Assembly: GCF_004342225.1 (NCBI RefSeq)
Contig: NZ_SMAR01000002.1
Span: 186,001-250,000, forward strand
Origin: Martelella mediterranea
Lineage (GTDB): Bacteria > Pseudomonadota > Alphaproteobacteria > Rhizobiales > Rhizobiaceae
Length of the DNA: 64,000 bases
Direction: 5' to 3'
This document shows, one piece after another, positions 1 to 8,336 of the stretch. The translations under genes and the position numbers were made by a program. The first letter of the stretch is position 1, and every line of letters starts with the position of its first letter. Under the pieces are notes generated by a model. The model ran no database searches. It saw only the letters and a list, made by a program, of their open reading frames with translations, and was not told where the DNA came from.

Positions 1-648
1 CGTCTGATCGATGAGGGGCTTTTCCCCTATACCAAGCGCTATCTCGGTACACTGCGCAATCACTTCTCCACGCTTGGGGTGAACGGCATCAATGAAATGA
101 TCCGCAATTTCACCGATAACCGCGAGGACATCACCACTGAGGAAGGCTATGCACTGGCGCTGAGACTGCTCGACCATGTGCGCGAAAAGATCGTCTCCTA
201 TCAGGAAGAAACCGGTCACCTCTACAATCTGGAAGCCACACCCGCTGAAGGCACGGCGCACCGTTTTGCGCGTGAGGACCAGAAGCGTTTCCCCGGCATC
301 ATCCAGGCCGGTACGGAAGAACAGGCCTATTACACCAATTCCAGCCAGTTGCCCGCCGGTTTCACCGATGATCCCTTCGAAGCCCTTTCGCGGCAGGAGG
401 CCTTGCAGAAGAAATACACCGGCGGCACGGTTTTGCACCTTTATATGGGATCGCGGCTTTCGTCCGGTGAGGCCTGCAAAAACCTCGTGCGCCGCTCTCT
501 GGAAAATTTCCGCCTGCCCTACATCACCGTCACGCCCACATTCTCGATCTGCCCGAAACACGGCTACATTGAGGGTGAGCATCAGTTCTGCCCGAAATGC
601 GATGCGGAACTGATCGAACGCAAACGTCAATCCTGTGTCGAATGCTAG
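1..648 (+). CDS. nrdD: Anaerobic ribonucleoside-triphosphate reductase, large part (C-terminal end only; 5' cut by window)
   Basis: The frame is open from base 1 and reads RLIDEGLFPYTKRYLG and GVNGINEMIRNFT, which are typical class III ribonucleotide reductase sequence. The enzyme makes deoxyribonucleotides from NTPs without oxygen. Near the end is the cysteine-rich zinc region (CPKHGY, then CPKC, with two further Cys in the last five residues). In ordinary NrdD proteins the glycyl-radical segment (RVxGYxRP) follows directly in the same chain; here the chain stops at 648 and that segment is on the next, separate gene (672-875). The gene is therefore one half of a split NrdD. The family and role are clear; only the last 215 residues are visible. 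Confidence 0.93.
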   Translation, partial: RLIDEGLFPYTKRYLGTLRNHFSTLGVNGINEMIRNFTDNREDITTEEGYALALRLLDHVREKIVSYQEETGHLYNLEATPAEGTAHRFAREDQKRFPGIIQAGTEEQAYYTNSSQLPAGFTDDPFEALSRQEALQKKYTGGTVLHLYMGSRLSSGEACKNLVRRSLENFRLPYITVTPTFSICPKHGYIEGEHQFCPKCDAELIERKRQSCVEC

Positions 649-671
649 AATAGTCCCCGAAAGGAACCGAA

Positions 672-875
672 ATGTCCGTTCTTGAGAAAACCCGGCCCGC
701 TGATGCGCAGATCACGCTTACCGATGAAGAACGTCAGCCCTGCGAAATCTGGACCCGTGTGATGGGTTATCACCGTCCGGTTTCGTCTTTCAACCGAGGT
801 AAGAAGGGTGAGTTTGCCGAGCGTCTTTATTTCAAGGAGGCGTCTAATGACGCAGAAACAGGTCAGCGCCGCTGA
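672..875 (+). CDS. Separate glycyl-radical segment of anaerobic ribonucleotide reductase (small NrdD subunit)
   Basis: This is a 67-residue protein. Its residues 22-50 match the extreme C-terminus of full-length NrdD: PCEIWTRVMGYHRPVSSFN followed by a GK..EF..R tail. Gly32, in RVMGYHRP, is the expected site of the stable glycyl radical that NrdG makes. Residues 1-21 look like a linker that a full-length enzyme does not have. An AAAGGAA ribosome site precedes the ATG, and the 3' end overlaps the start of nrdG by 29 bases, which suggests coupled translation. Inference: it docks on the NrdD body encoded just upstream, much as the small protein YfiD supplies a spare radical domain to pyruvate formate-lyase. 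A simple frameshift is unlikely because both partners carry extra residues at the break. Confidence 0.85.
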   Translation: MSVLEKTRPADAQITLTDEERQPCEIWTRVMGYHRPVSSFNRGKKGEFAERLYFKEASNDAETGQRR

Positions 876-1509
876 CCTGAGGGTTGGCGGTTTCGAACCG
901 TTCTCGCTATGCGACTGGCCTGGCAAGATCGTCGCCACGGTATTCTGTCAGGGATGCCCATGGCGATGCCCCTATTGCCATAACCCTGCGCTTTGCGAGG
1001 CCGATGCAGAAACGGATTTCGATTTTTCCGAGATTCTCGATTTTCTCAAAAACCGTCGCGGGCTTCTGGATGGCGTTGTCTTTTCCGGCGGCGAGCCGAC
1101 ACTGCAAAAAGCCCTGCGTCCGGCCATTGAGGCCGTGCGCAGCATGGGCTTTCAGATTGGGCTTCACTCTGCCGGACCATATCCCGAGCAACTGAATGCG
1201 GTTCTGCCACTGATCGACTGGATCGGTCTCGACTTCAAGGCGCCCTTTGGTGCCTATGACCGGATGACAGCCACACCAAAAAGCGGAAAACGCGCCTTTG
1301 CCAGCCTGCGCCATGTGCTTGCAAGCGGTGTTGCGCATGAAATCAGGACAACGGTGCATCAGGATCTGATGAGTGAAATGGAACTGGGCCTTCTGAAAAA
1401 TGAACTGACGGCGCTTGGGGCTGGGCCGCCGGTCATTCAGAATTTTCGCGAAACCGGTGTAGACCGGCAACGCCTGGATGCCGCTCTTAAAGAACGCAAC
1501 ACTGGTTAG
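847..1509 (+). CDS. nrdG: Anaerobic ribonucleotide reductase activating protein (radical SAM)
   Basis: A 220-residue radical S-adenosylmethionine enzyme. The iron-sulfur cluster motif C-x3-C-x2-C is Cys37, Cys41 and Cys44 (GCPWRCPYCHNP). FSGGEPTLQ further on is the typical SAM-binding GGE motif. It uses reduced flavodoxin and SAM to place the radical on the glycine of NrdD, here presumably on the small separate subunit. I chose the ATG at 847 because AAGGAGG lies six bases upstream; the frame is open further upstream but that part overlaps the small gene. Length fits the longer (about 230 residue) NrdG type found with oxygen-sensitive reductases of proteobacteria. Confidence 0.92.
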   Translation: MTQKQVSAADLRVGGFEPFSLCDWPGKIVATVFCQGCPWRCPYCHNPALCEADAETDFDFSEILDFLKNRRGLLDGVVFSGGEPTLQKALRPAIEAVRSMGFQIGLHSAGPYPEQLNAVLPLIDWIGLDFKAPFGAYDRMTATPKSGKRAFASLRHVLASGVAHEIRTTVHQDLMSEMELGLLKNELTALGAGPPVIQNFRETGVDRQRLDAALKERNTG

Positions 1510-1522
1510 GCGGCTTTTGCAC

Positions 1523-2272
1523 TCAGCCCTGCGGCTGAAGGCGGCCGGTTTTGCGCGCCACCGCACGCTCCAGCATGACAAACGCATCATGGATCAAAAG
1601 CGCCAGAACGCCCACCACCAGCCCGCCTTGAAGCACGAAGGCCGTGTTGTTGGACAATAACCCGGCAATAATGACCTCGCCCAGCGTTTTCGCAGCCACC
1701 GTGGAGCCGATAGTGGCTGTTGCCAGCGATATGACAACAGACAGTCTGACGCCGGCAAGAATGACGGGGAAGGCGAGGGGAAATTCAACCTGAACCAGCT
1801 TTTGCGCCTCGGTCATACCGGCACCCCGCGCCGCTTCGGAGACATTACCCGGCAGATTTGTGAGACCGGTCAGAGCGTTTTCGAAGATCGGCAGAAGGCC
1901 ATAAAGAAACAGCGCGATCAGGGTCGGGATTGGTCCGAAGCCAAACACCGGTACTGCCAGAGCCAGAACCGCGACAGGCGGAAAGGTCTGCCCGATATTG
2001 GCAATTGACCGTGAGAGCGGAAGAAACTCGCTACCCGAAGGACGCGTGACAAGGATTGCGAGGCTGACGGAAAAGAGCGTGGCTGCAACCGTTGCTGCGG
2101 CGACAATCGCCAGATGGCTCAATGTCAGAGAAAGCAGGCTTGTCTGCGTGTAGATCGCTGGCGCGCCGTTCTGTGCAAAGGGCCTGAAAAGCGGAGCGAA
2201 GGCCTGCGGCCAGAGAATAAAGGCCACAAGCAGTATCAGCAATCCAATCCTGATCGCTGCTGAAATTTTCAT
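1523..2272 (-). CDS. yehW: Osmoprotectant ABC transporter permease, YehW/OsmW-like
   Basis: A 249-residue hydrophobic protein with about six membrane segments and the permease signature EAARGAGMTEAQKL...EFPLAFPVILAG. It is the last gene of a minus-strand operon osmF-yehY-yehX-yehW and its ATG overlaps the stop of the ATPase gene by four bases. Gene order and sizes match the enterobacterial yehZYXW (osmF) glycine-betaine importer. The system imports compatible solutes, usually with low affinity. It shares the betaine/choline (OpuB/OpuC) permease fold; the exact substrate cannot be read from sequence. Confidence 0.85.
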   Translation of the reverse strand: MKISAAIRIGLLILLVAFILWPQAFAPLFRPFAQNGAPAIYTQTSLLSLTLSHLAIVAAATVAATLFSVSLAILVTRPSGSEFLPLSRSIANIGQTFPPVAVLALAVPVFGFGPIPTLIALFLYGLLPIFENALTGLTNLPGNVSEAARGAGMTEAQKLVQVEFPLAFPVILAGVRLSVVISLATATIGSTVAAKTLGEVIIAGLLSNNTAFVLQGGLVVGVLALLIHDAFVMLERAVARKTGRLQPQG

Positions 2273-3207
2273 GAGCGCGGCTCCGCAGCATGCCGGATAA
2301 GCGCCTCACGCGTGACCCGACCGATGACGACACCATCTTTCTCCACCGGGACTGCATCACGACCGGACCAGAGCGTTTCGGCCAGCGCATCTTTCAGGCT
2401 GGCCGTACACGAAACCGGATTTCCATCCGCTACGCCTTGTTCAACCAGATTTTCACACGCTTCCAGCGACAGCATACGAAAAGCCTTGTCACCGGTGCCA
2501 AGAAGCACATTGACGAAGTCGCTGGCAGGATTGGTGATGATTTCGGCAGGGGGGGCATATTGCAGAAGCTTGCCGTCACTCATCACGGCGATTTTGTGCC
2601 CCAGCATGATGGCTTCATCCATATCATGGGTCACAAGCACAATCGTGGTAGAGAAGCGCCGCTGAATGTCGAGCAGATCTTCCTGCGCCTTGGCCCGGAT
2701 GATCGGATCAAGCGCACCGAAAGGCTCATCCATCAGAAGAAGGTGCGGTTCAGCCGCCAGCGCCCGGGCAACACCGATCCGCTGCTGTTCTCCCCCCGAA
2801 AGCTCAAACGGCATACGATCCCGATATTGCCCCGGCTCAAGATGAAACAGGCTCAACAACTCATCCACGCGATCATGCCTGCGCTTTTTATCCCACCCAA
2901 GCAGTTTTGGCACCGTCGCGATATTTTCCGCCACAGTCCGGTGCGGAAAAAGGCCATGTCCCTGAATGGCGTAGCCGATACCGCGTCTTAGTTCATAATC
3001 CGGCAGATCGCGATTGTCGCGGCCGTCAATGCGGATCGTGCCCGCGCTTGGCTCCACAAGGCGGTTGATCATCCGCATCAGGGTTGTCTTGCCAGAACCT
3101 GACGTGCCGACAATAGCTGCCAGTTCACCGCTTTCAATTGTCAGTGACACATTTTCGACGGCGTTCTGATCGCCGTAGATTTTGGAGATGGCATCAATCT
3201 CAATCAT
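2269..3207 (-). CDS. yehX: Osmoprotectant ABC transporter ATP-binding protein, YehX/OsmV-like
   Basis: A 312-residue ABC ATPase. Walker A is GTSGSGKTT (residues 34-42), the ABC signature is LSGGEQQRIGVARAL, and Walker B is LLLMDEPFGALDP followed by the switch histidine in VLVTHDMDEA. The C-terminal third ends with a single CBS-like stretch (VEKDGVVIGRVTREALI), as in OpuCA/OsmV proteins that sense ionic strength. It energises the two permeases encoded on either side and overlaps both neighbouring genes by four bases, so the three products are probably made in fixed ratio. Confidence 0.9.
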   Translation of the reverse strand: MIEIDAISKIYGDQNAVENVSLTIESGELAAIVGTSGSGKTTLMRMINRLVEPSAGTIRIDGRDNRDLPDYELRRGIGYAIQGHGLFPHRTVAENIATVPKLLGWDKKRRHDRVDELLSLFHLEPGQYRDRMPFELSGGEQQRIGVARALAAEPHLLLMDEPFGALDPIIRAKAQEDLLDIQRRFSTTIVLVTHDMDEAIMLGHKIAVMSDGKLLQYAPPAEIITNPASDFVNVLLGTGDKAFRMLSLEACENLVEQGVADGNPVSCTASLKDALAETLWSGRDAVPVEKDGVVIGRVTREALIRHAAEPRS

Positions 3208-4406
3208 GCCGACGCTCCTTTTTTGCCATGGGTCTGGCTGATTTCAACAAGCGCATCGAGAATGATGGCCGCGGCAAACGCCATGCCGACAACCGGCATG
3301 GCTCCAAGAAGAACAAGATCGGTTGCCGTTTGTGCGATACCCTGAAATACGAAGGTGCCATATCCCCCGCCGCCGATCAGTCCGGCAATCACGGCAAGGC
3401 CGATATTCTGCACCAGGACGATGCGAATACCGGTGAGGATAACCGGGAAAGCCAGCGGCAGCTCAATCTGCAGCAGAAGCTGCCGGACAGTCATACCCAT
3501 CCCGCGTGCAGCATCGCGCGCATCCGGCGGCACGCTATCGAGCCCGGCAACAGTGTTCGAAACGACAGGCAGAAGCGAATAGGCATAGAGCGCCACAATC
3601 GCCGGTGCAAAGCCAATACCGGCAATGCCGAGTTCGGCCGCCCCCGGGATATTTCGCCCGATCCAGGCAAGCGGCGCAATCAGCAACCCGAACATCGCAA
3701 TGGAAGGGATCGTCTGTAAAACGTTCAGGATGTTGAGGATTGTTGCCCGCACTTTCGGCACACGATAGCACAAGATGCCGATTGGAATGCCCGTCACTGT
3801 AGCGGCACCAACAGAACCGAATGTCAAAAGAAGATGCGTGCGCCCCTCACGCCAGAATGCATCGGAGCGGTTGGCATATTCTTTCAGAATTGAAAGTTGG
3901 TCCCAGGCACCGGACCAAAGCAGGAGGCCGATTGCCGCCATACCGATGGCCAGAAATGCCATACGCTTCATCGGTGCGAGCTGCTTGCGCACAATGGCGT
4001 CCGCCATGGCGATGGAAAAGCCGAACAGCATGATCCAGAAGCCGCCACCGGCTGAAACACGCGCATAAGGATTATCATCCGGCATCAGAAAATAGCCCGA
4101 ACGCCCGACCATAAGTGCCAGGACAGCCATCATGGCAACGCTGACGCCAAGCCGCAGATTAACAGGGGAACGCAGGACCATAACCACGATCGCAGCGATG
4201 ATTGTGGCCATCAGACACACACCCTGCCATCCGGGCAGGGCGGACCAGATCATCTTCGGCGTAGCCTCAACGATCCGATTGGCAGCAAACTGGCTGAAAG
4301 GCTGAAGAAACAGGCCTGCCAGAATAATCAGCGCAAGAATCATCCCGAGTTTGTCGAAGGCCGTGAGGCTCTTTTGCGCTGTTGTTGAAGCACTGATCGC
4401 TGACAT
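3204..4406 (-). CDS. yehY: Osmoprotectant ABC transporter permease, long YehY/OsmY-type subunit
   Basis: A 400-residue permease, longer than YehW because of an N-terminal extension with several extra membrane segments before the transport domain (signature DAARGMGMTVRQL...ELPLAFPVILTG near residues 300-330). This two-permease arrangement, one long and one short, is characteristic of the yehZYXW/osmF system. It sits 183 bases downstream of the binding-protein gene osmF, and a GC-rich hairpin lies in that gap, so it may be made at a lower level than the binding protein. Confidence 0.85.
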   Translation of the reverse strand: MSAISASTTAQKSLTAFDKLGMILALIILAGLFLQPFSQFAANRIVEATPKMIWSALPGWQGVCLMATIIAAIVVMVLRSPVNLRLGVSVAMMAVLALMVGRSGYFLMPDDNPYARVSAGGGFWIMLFGFSIAMADAIVRKQLAPMKRMAFLAIGMAAIGLLLWSGAWDQLSILKEYANRSDAFWREGRTHLLLTFGSVGAATVTGIPIGILCYRVPKVRATILNILNVLQTIPSIAMFGLLIAPLAWIGRNIPGAAELGIAGIGFAPAIVALYAYSLLPVVSNTVAGLDSVPPDARDAARGMGMTVRQLLLQIELPLAFPVILTGIRIVLVQNIGLAVIAGLIGGGGYGTFVFQGIAQTATDLVLLGAMPVVGMAFAAAIILDALVEISQTHGKKGASA

Positions 4407-4536
4407 GGCGTGCCTTTTGGCTATCGGTCGGGCTCGGCTCTGGTCGAGGGGTGCATGGCGGCGTCACAAGCGCCATGCCTTGCTTGTAAAGTGTAAGCAG
4501 CACGCTCTCCTGTCTCAAGTTCCGCGCACTTGAAGA

Positions 4537-4568
4537 CCCCCGGATGGTAGATAATAAATATCCGGGGG
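4537..4568 (-). terminator. Intercistronic hairpin between osmF and yehY
   Basis: CCCCCGGAT and its exact complement ATCCGGGGG form a nine-base-pair stem around a 14-base AT-rich loop, 22 bases past the osmF stop. There is no U-run after it on the minus strand, so it is more likely an mRNA-stabilising or partly attenuating hairpin than a full terminator. It would allow osmF, the periplasmic binding protein, to be made in excess over the membrane subunits. Confidence 0.5.
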
Positions 4569-4589
4569 ATCGCGGAGATTGCCCGCCTC

Positions 4590-5507
4590 TTATTTCAAAA
4601 AACCATTCTTCATGAGATAGTCCTTCGCCACCGCATCGGCAGGCTCACCACCCACCTGAACGCGGCCATTGAGGTTCTGAAGCGTTTCAAGCGTCAGGCC
4701 TTCAAAGATCGGTTCGAGAATGTCGGCGATCTCGGGATATTCTTCCAGCCGCACTTCGCGGATGATCGGTGTCGGCAGATAAACCGGCTGAACGCCCTTG
4801 TCGTCTGTCATCACCTTCAGACCGGAAGGCGCAATACCACCATCAGTACCATAAACCATTGCAGCATTTGCGCCGGACGTCTTTTTGGCCGCCGCCGCAA
4901 TGGTGGCCGCCGTATCACCGCCGGAAAGCTGGATCAGCTGACCGGACGAAAGGTCGAAACCATAAGCCTTTTCAAAAGCGGGAAGTGCTGCCGGAGAGGT
5001 CACAAACTCCGAAGAGGCTGCCAACTTGATCGTGCCGCCATCGGCAACATAAGCGCCGAAATCACTCATCGTCGAGAGATTTTCCGGATCGGCAACGTCC
5101 TTGCGCACGGCGATGGCCCAGGTGTTGTTGGCATCGGCCGGGGTGAGCCAGACAATCTTGTTGGCATCATAGTCGAGCTTCTTGGCTTCCTCATACCCCG
5201 CTTCAGGCTTATTCCAGACGGGAAGGTCCGTCTTGTTGAAGAAGAAGGCGGCATTGCCGGTATATTCCGGATAGATGTCGATCTGTCCTTGCGTTATCGC
5301 CTGACGCACGATCGGTGTTCCACCGAGCTGGATCTTGTTTTCAGTCGGAATATCGTTGGCTTTCAGTGCCTGAAGGATGATGTTGCCAAGCACACCACCC
5401 TCGGTATCGATCTTCGATGAAACGACGACGGGCGCCGCAACAGCGGTCGAAGCTGCGGCAAAGGCGGCGATCGCCAGAGCGCCTGTCAGTTTGAAAATTC
5501 GGTTCAT
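4590..5507 (-). CDS. osmF: Osmoprotectant ABC transporter substrate-binding protein, OsmF/YehZ-like
   Basis: A 305-residue periplasmic protein with a clear Sec signal peptide (MNRIFKLTGALAIAAFAAAS, cleavage expected after AVA). The mature part reads VVVSSKIDTEGGVLGN and GTPIVRQAITQGQIDIYPEY, typical of the OpuC/OsmF binding-protein family for glycine betaine and related quaternary amines. It is the first gene of the minus-strand transporter operon. A GAGAGGGA ribosome site precedes the ATG. It diverges from a DeoR-type regulator, but that regulator belongs to the sugar operon on its other side. Confidence 0.88.
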   Translation of the reverse strand: MNRIFKLTGALAIAAFAAASTAVAAPVVVSSKIDTEGGVLGNIILQALKANDIPTENKIQLGGTPIVRQAITQGQIDIYPEYTGNAAFFFNKTDLPVWNKPEAGYEEAKKLDYDANKIVWLTPADANNTWAIAVRKDVADPENLSTMSDFGAYVADGGTIKLAASSEFVTSPAALPAFEKAYGFDLSSGQLIQLSGGDTAATIAAAAKKTSGANAAMVYGTDGGIAPSGLKVMTDDKGVQPVYLPTPIIREVRLEEYPEIADILEPIFEGLTLETLQNLNGRVQVGGEPADAVAKDYLMKNGFLK

Positions 5508-5986
5508 GGAACTTGTCCCTCTCTTGCCAGCTCTCTCTCATATCCTCAAAGAGCCGTTTCCTGTTCGCCCTGAAGACTGTTCACTCAGTCCGGATCATCA
5601 GGCGGTGCGCGTGCAAACATGTCACAGGCTTCCGCGAATAGTCAGAAGTCCAGTGTCTGATATCTAACTTTGTCCGATCCGGCTTCAGCTTCAACCCTTA
5701 TCGGCGCATTTCAGTAAAATCAGTCAGATAGGGCACGAAATACGTCTGGCGATAGCAAAGGTGTTTTTTTCTGAAGGTGCGCCTGACATCGCTCGTTCAA
5801 TGTTTGTAAACCCGCTTCATGAAATCAGGACCAAGACGATAGATATGAAAGGGATTGAAAGAAATTGATCATTTCCGATCATCATATGATCGTTATATCG
5901 CAGATATAAGCCATTTCGGTTTTCAAACTTGCATGAACGATCAATCATATGCAAAATAGTACGTGCAATTCCGCTGGGAGGACGGA
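5508..5986. promoter_or_regulatory. Divergent intergenic region osmF / deoR-type regulator
   Basis: A 479-base non-coding stretch between two divergently transcribed genes. It must hold promoters for both. No RNA gene or long coding frame is visible. The right-hand 110 bases are AT-rich and contain the paired CGATCA..CATATG motifs described separately. The left half shows nothing I can name. Confidence 0.5.
5876..5951. promoter_or_regulatory. Candidate operator pair for the DeoR-type regulator
   Basis: The first site, 5876-5892, is a perfect palindrome: CGATCAT, three bases, ATGATCG. A second, imperfect copy (CGATCAATCATATG) starts at 5938, 62 bases downstream, about six helical turns. Paired, phased sites of this kind are common for DeoR-family repressors, which often loop DNA. 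They lie just upstream of the regulator's own start, so autorepression together with the downstream sugar ABC genes is the simplest reading. This is inference from pattern only. Confidence 0.45.
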
Positions 5987-6772
5987 GTGGCCGAATTATA
6001 CAGACATGAAAAAATTATTTCTTTGCTGGCAGAACGTCCGTTTCTGTCCGTCACAGAGCTGACGGATGAGACCGGCGTGTCCGCCGCCACGATTCGCCGT
6101 GACATAGACAAGCTGGAAAAGGCCGGTTTTGGTCAGCGTGTGCACGGTGGTATTGCTTCAGAGCGCCTGCATGCGGCACGCCGCGCTGTTCCACTTCCAT
6201 TCATGGAAAATCGAGACATTGCCGTCGATGCCAAGCGCGCCATTGCGCGTTCCGCAGCTGGCCTTGTACGTGACGGAACGGCAATCATCGTTCATGGCGG
6301 CTCCACCTGCTTTCATTTCGGTGTTGCTGTCGCAAACCGCAACCTGCGCATTTTCACGCATTCCATGCCGCTGGCCGCCTACCTGGCAGAGTTTGGCCAG
6401 TGTCAGCTGACCATGGGCGGTGGCGACCTTCATCGTGAACCCGGCATCATCTATGACCGGTTTTCAGATGAGCGTGCCTTCTACGCCTCTCAGTTTTTCG
6501 CCGGAGCACTCGGCATCAATCGTGAAGGGCTTCTGGAAAGCAATCCGCTGCTGGTTCAGCTGACACGCGAGATGGCAGCTTATGCCAACGAAACCATCGT
6601 ACTGGTCGACAGCCGGAAGTTTTCCGAGAGGCCCTCCACACTTTCTCTTCCATTTACCCAGATCCGCAGACTGGTGACCGATGACGGCCTCAGCGATGCC
6701 AATGCCCGGATGCTTGAAGAGGAAGGGATTCAATACATCATCGCCGAACAAAAGGGAGATGCCACGCCATGA
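5987..6772 (+). CDS. DeoR-family transcriptional regulator
   Basis: A 261-residue regulator. The N-terminal 60 residues hold the DeoR winged helix-turn-helix (HEKIISLLAERPFLSVTEL, then TIRRDIDKLE), followed by a sugar-phosphate sensor domain with the DeoR pattern VHGG, TAIIVHGGSTC and LVDSRKF. I chose the GTG at 5987 because GGGAGGAC lies just upstream; an earlier in-frame GTG at 5963 has no ribosome site. Its stop overlaps the ATG of the ABC ATPase by four bases, so it is co-transcribed with the transporter. It probably represses that operon and responds to a phosphorylated sugar derived from the imported substrate. The effector is unknown. Confidence 0.88.
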   Translation: MAELYRHEKIISLLAERPFLSVTELTDETGVSAATIRRDIDKLEKAGFGQRVHGGIASERLHAARRAVPLPFMENRDIAVDAKRAIARSAAGLVRDGTAIIVHGGSTCFHFGVAVANRNLRIFTHSMPLAAYLAEFGQCQLTMGGGDLHREPGIIYDRFSDERAFYASQFFAGALGINREGLLESNPLLVQLTREMAAYANETIVLVDSRKFSERPSTLSLPFTQIRRLVTDDGLSDANARMLEEEGIQYIIAEQKGDATP

Positions 6773-8298
6773 GCAGTGCCAAAGCTGAACCTGTTCTGGA
6801 AATGCAGGGGATTTCAAAAACCTTCGGGCCGATGAAGGCACTCTCAGGGGTCGCAATCACCGCCTATGGCGGAGAAGTGCATGCCCTGATGGGGGAAAAT
6901 GGTGCCGGCAAATCCACCCTTATGAAGATCCTGTCCGGTGCCTATACGCCGGATCGGGGTGGCTCAATCAAAGTTGGCGGCGAGACCGTTCCGCACGGAA
7001 AGCCCAAGGCAGCCAAGTCGATGGGCGTCGCTGTTATTTATCAGGAGCTTTCTCTGGCACCAAATCTGACCGTTGCTGAGAATATTTTCCTCGGCAACGA
7101 GCGGGCCAGCCACGGCATCGTCAACCGCGGACAGATGCGCACGGCAACCCAGCCGATCCTCGACCGTCTCGGCGTCGACTTCAAGCCGTCGACACCCGTA
7201 AGCGATCTTTCGCTCGGTGAGCGACAGCTTGTTGAGATTGCCCGCGCGCTGTCCGCCAACGCGCGGATCATCGTCATGGACGAGCCGACAACATCTCTGA
7301 CGAGTCGGGAGACCGATCGGCTTTTCGACGTGATTGCTGGCCTGAAAGCCGAAAACATTGCCATTATCTACATCAGCCACCGAATGGAGGAAATCTACCG
7401 CCTCGCCGATCGGTGTTCGGTTCTGCGCGACGGCAGCTATATCGGCACGCTTCAGCGCGAAGAACTGAACGCCGACCGCCTCATCTCCATGATGGTCGGC
7501 CGCGAGCTGTCCTCATTCTACAAAAAGGAGCATGTCGAGCATGATGATGAGGACATTGTGCTCGAAGTGCAGAACATGAGCGATGGCCACAAGGTGAAGA
7601 ACTGCTCGTTCACTGTACGAAAAGGCGAAGTTCTGGGGGTTTCAGGGCTGGTGGGTTCTGGCCGCACCGAACTCGCACGCCTGATCTACGGTGCAGACAA
7701 AGCAACCAGCGGCAAGGTTTTTCTCAATGGAAAGGACGTAACGCCGCAAAGCCCGAGTGTCGCGCTTAAGAAGGGCATTGTTTATCTGACAGAAGACCGG
7801 AAGAAACTGGGACTGTTTCTGGATATGACGATTGCCGACAACATCAACATCTGCGTCATGGCGGGCGACAGCGGCACCGCAGGAATCCGCAATTTCCAAA
7901 CAGCGCGGGAACGCGCGGAAAACGAGGTCGAAAGGCTTTCCATCCGTACGCAGTCACCCTTCGTCAATGTCGGCTCGCTTTCCGGGGGCAACCAGCAGAA
8001 AGTGCTTCTGGGCCGCCTTCTGGAGGTCAGTCCGAAGGTGATCATTCTTGATGAACCCACGCGTGGCGTCGATGTCGGCGCAAAATCCGAAATCTATCGT
8101 CTGATCGATATGATGGCCCGTCAGGGCATGGCAGTGGTGATGATCTCCAGTGAATTGCCGGAAATCATCAACGTTGCCGATCGTGCGCTCGTGATGCGCG
8201 AAGGCGCAATTGCCGGAGAAGTCACATCCGGTCCCGGACAACCCATCGATCAGGAAGCAATTATGCGGCTTTCAACCGGAACCCGGTCGGCCGCCTGA
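6769..8298 (+). CDS. Sugar ABC transporter ATP-binding protein, tandem-domain (RbsA/MglA type)
   Basis: A 509-residue protein with two ABC domains. The first has Walker A GENGAGKST (residues 42-50), signature LSLGERQLVEIARAL and Walker B IIVMDEPTTSL. The second has the degenerate Walker A usual for this family (LVGSGRTELARL), signature LSGGNQQKVLLGRL and IILDEPTRGVDVGAKSEIY. This is the architecture of ribose, galactose and xylose importers of the CUT2 class. It works with the permease and binding protein that follow. The sugar cannot be named from sequence; a pentose or polyol would fit the DeoR regulator. Confidence 0.92.
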   Translation: MSSAKAEPVLEMQGISKTFGPMKALSGVAITAYGGEVHALMGENGAGKSTLMKILSGAYTPDRGGSIKVGGETVPHGKPKAAKSMGVAVIYQELSLAPNLTVAENIFLGNERASHGIVNRGQMRTATQPILDRLGVDFKPSTPVSDLSLGERQLVEIARALSANARIIVMDEPTTSLTSRETDRLFDVIAGLKAENIAIIYISHRMEEIYRLADRCSVLRDGSYIGTLQREELNADRLISMMVGRELSSFYKKEHVEHDDEDIVLEVQNMSDGHKVKNCSFTVRKGEVLGVSGLVGSGRTELARLIYGADKATSGKVFLNGKDVTPQSPSVALKKGIVYLTEDRKKLGLFLDMTIADNINICVMAGDSGTAGIRNFQTARERAENEVERLSIRTQSPFVNVGSLSGGNQQKVLLGRLLEVSPKVIILDEPTRGVDVGAKSEIYRLIDMMARQGMAVVMISSELPEIINVADRALVMREGAIAGEVTSGPGQPIDQEAIMRLSTGTRSAA

Positions 8299-8336
8299 AA
8301 CACCGCCACGGGAACAGGCGAAGGAGGAACAAACAC

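Noticed and set aside
640-680. Sequencing frameshift or stop inside one normal nrdD gene
   Set aside because: The downstream part has its own ribosome site and ATG, and both sides of the break carry about 15-20 residues that full-length NrdD proteins do not have.
2290-2991. 233-codon open frame on the plus strand, antisense to yehX
   Set aside because: It lies wholly within a well-identified ATPase gene, has no family resemblance and no ribosome site.
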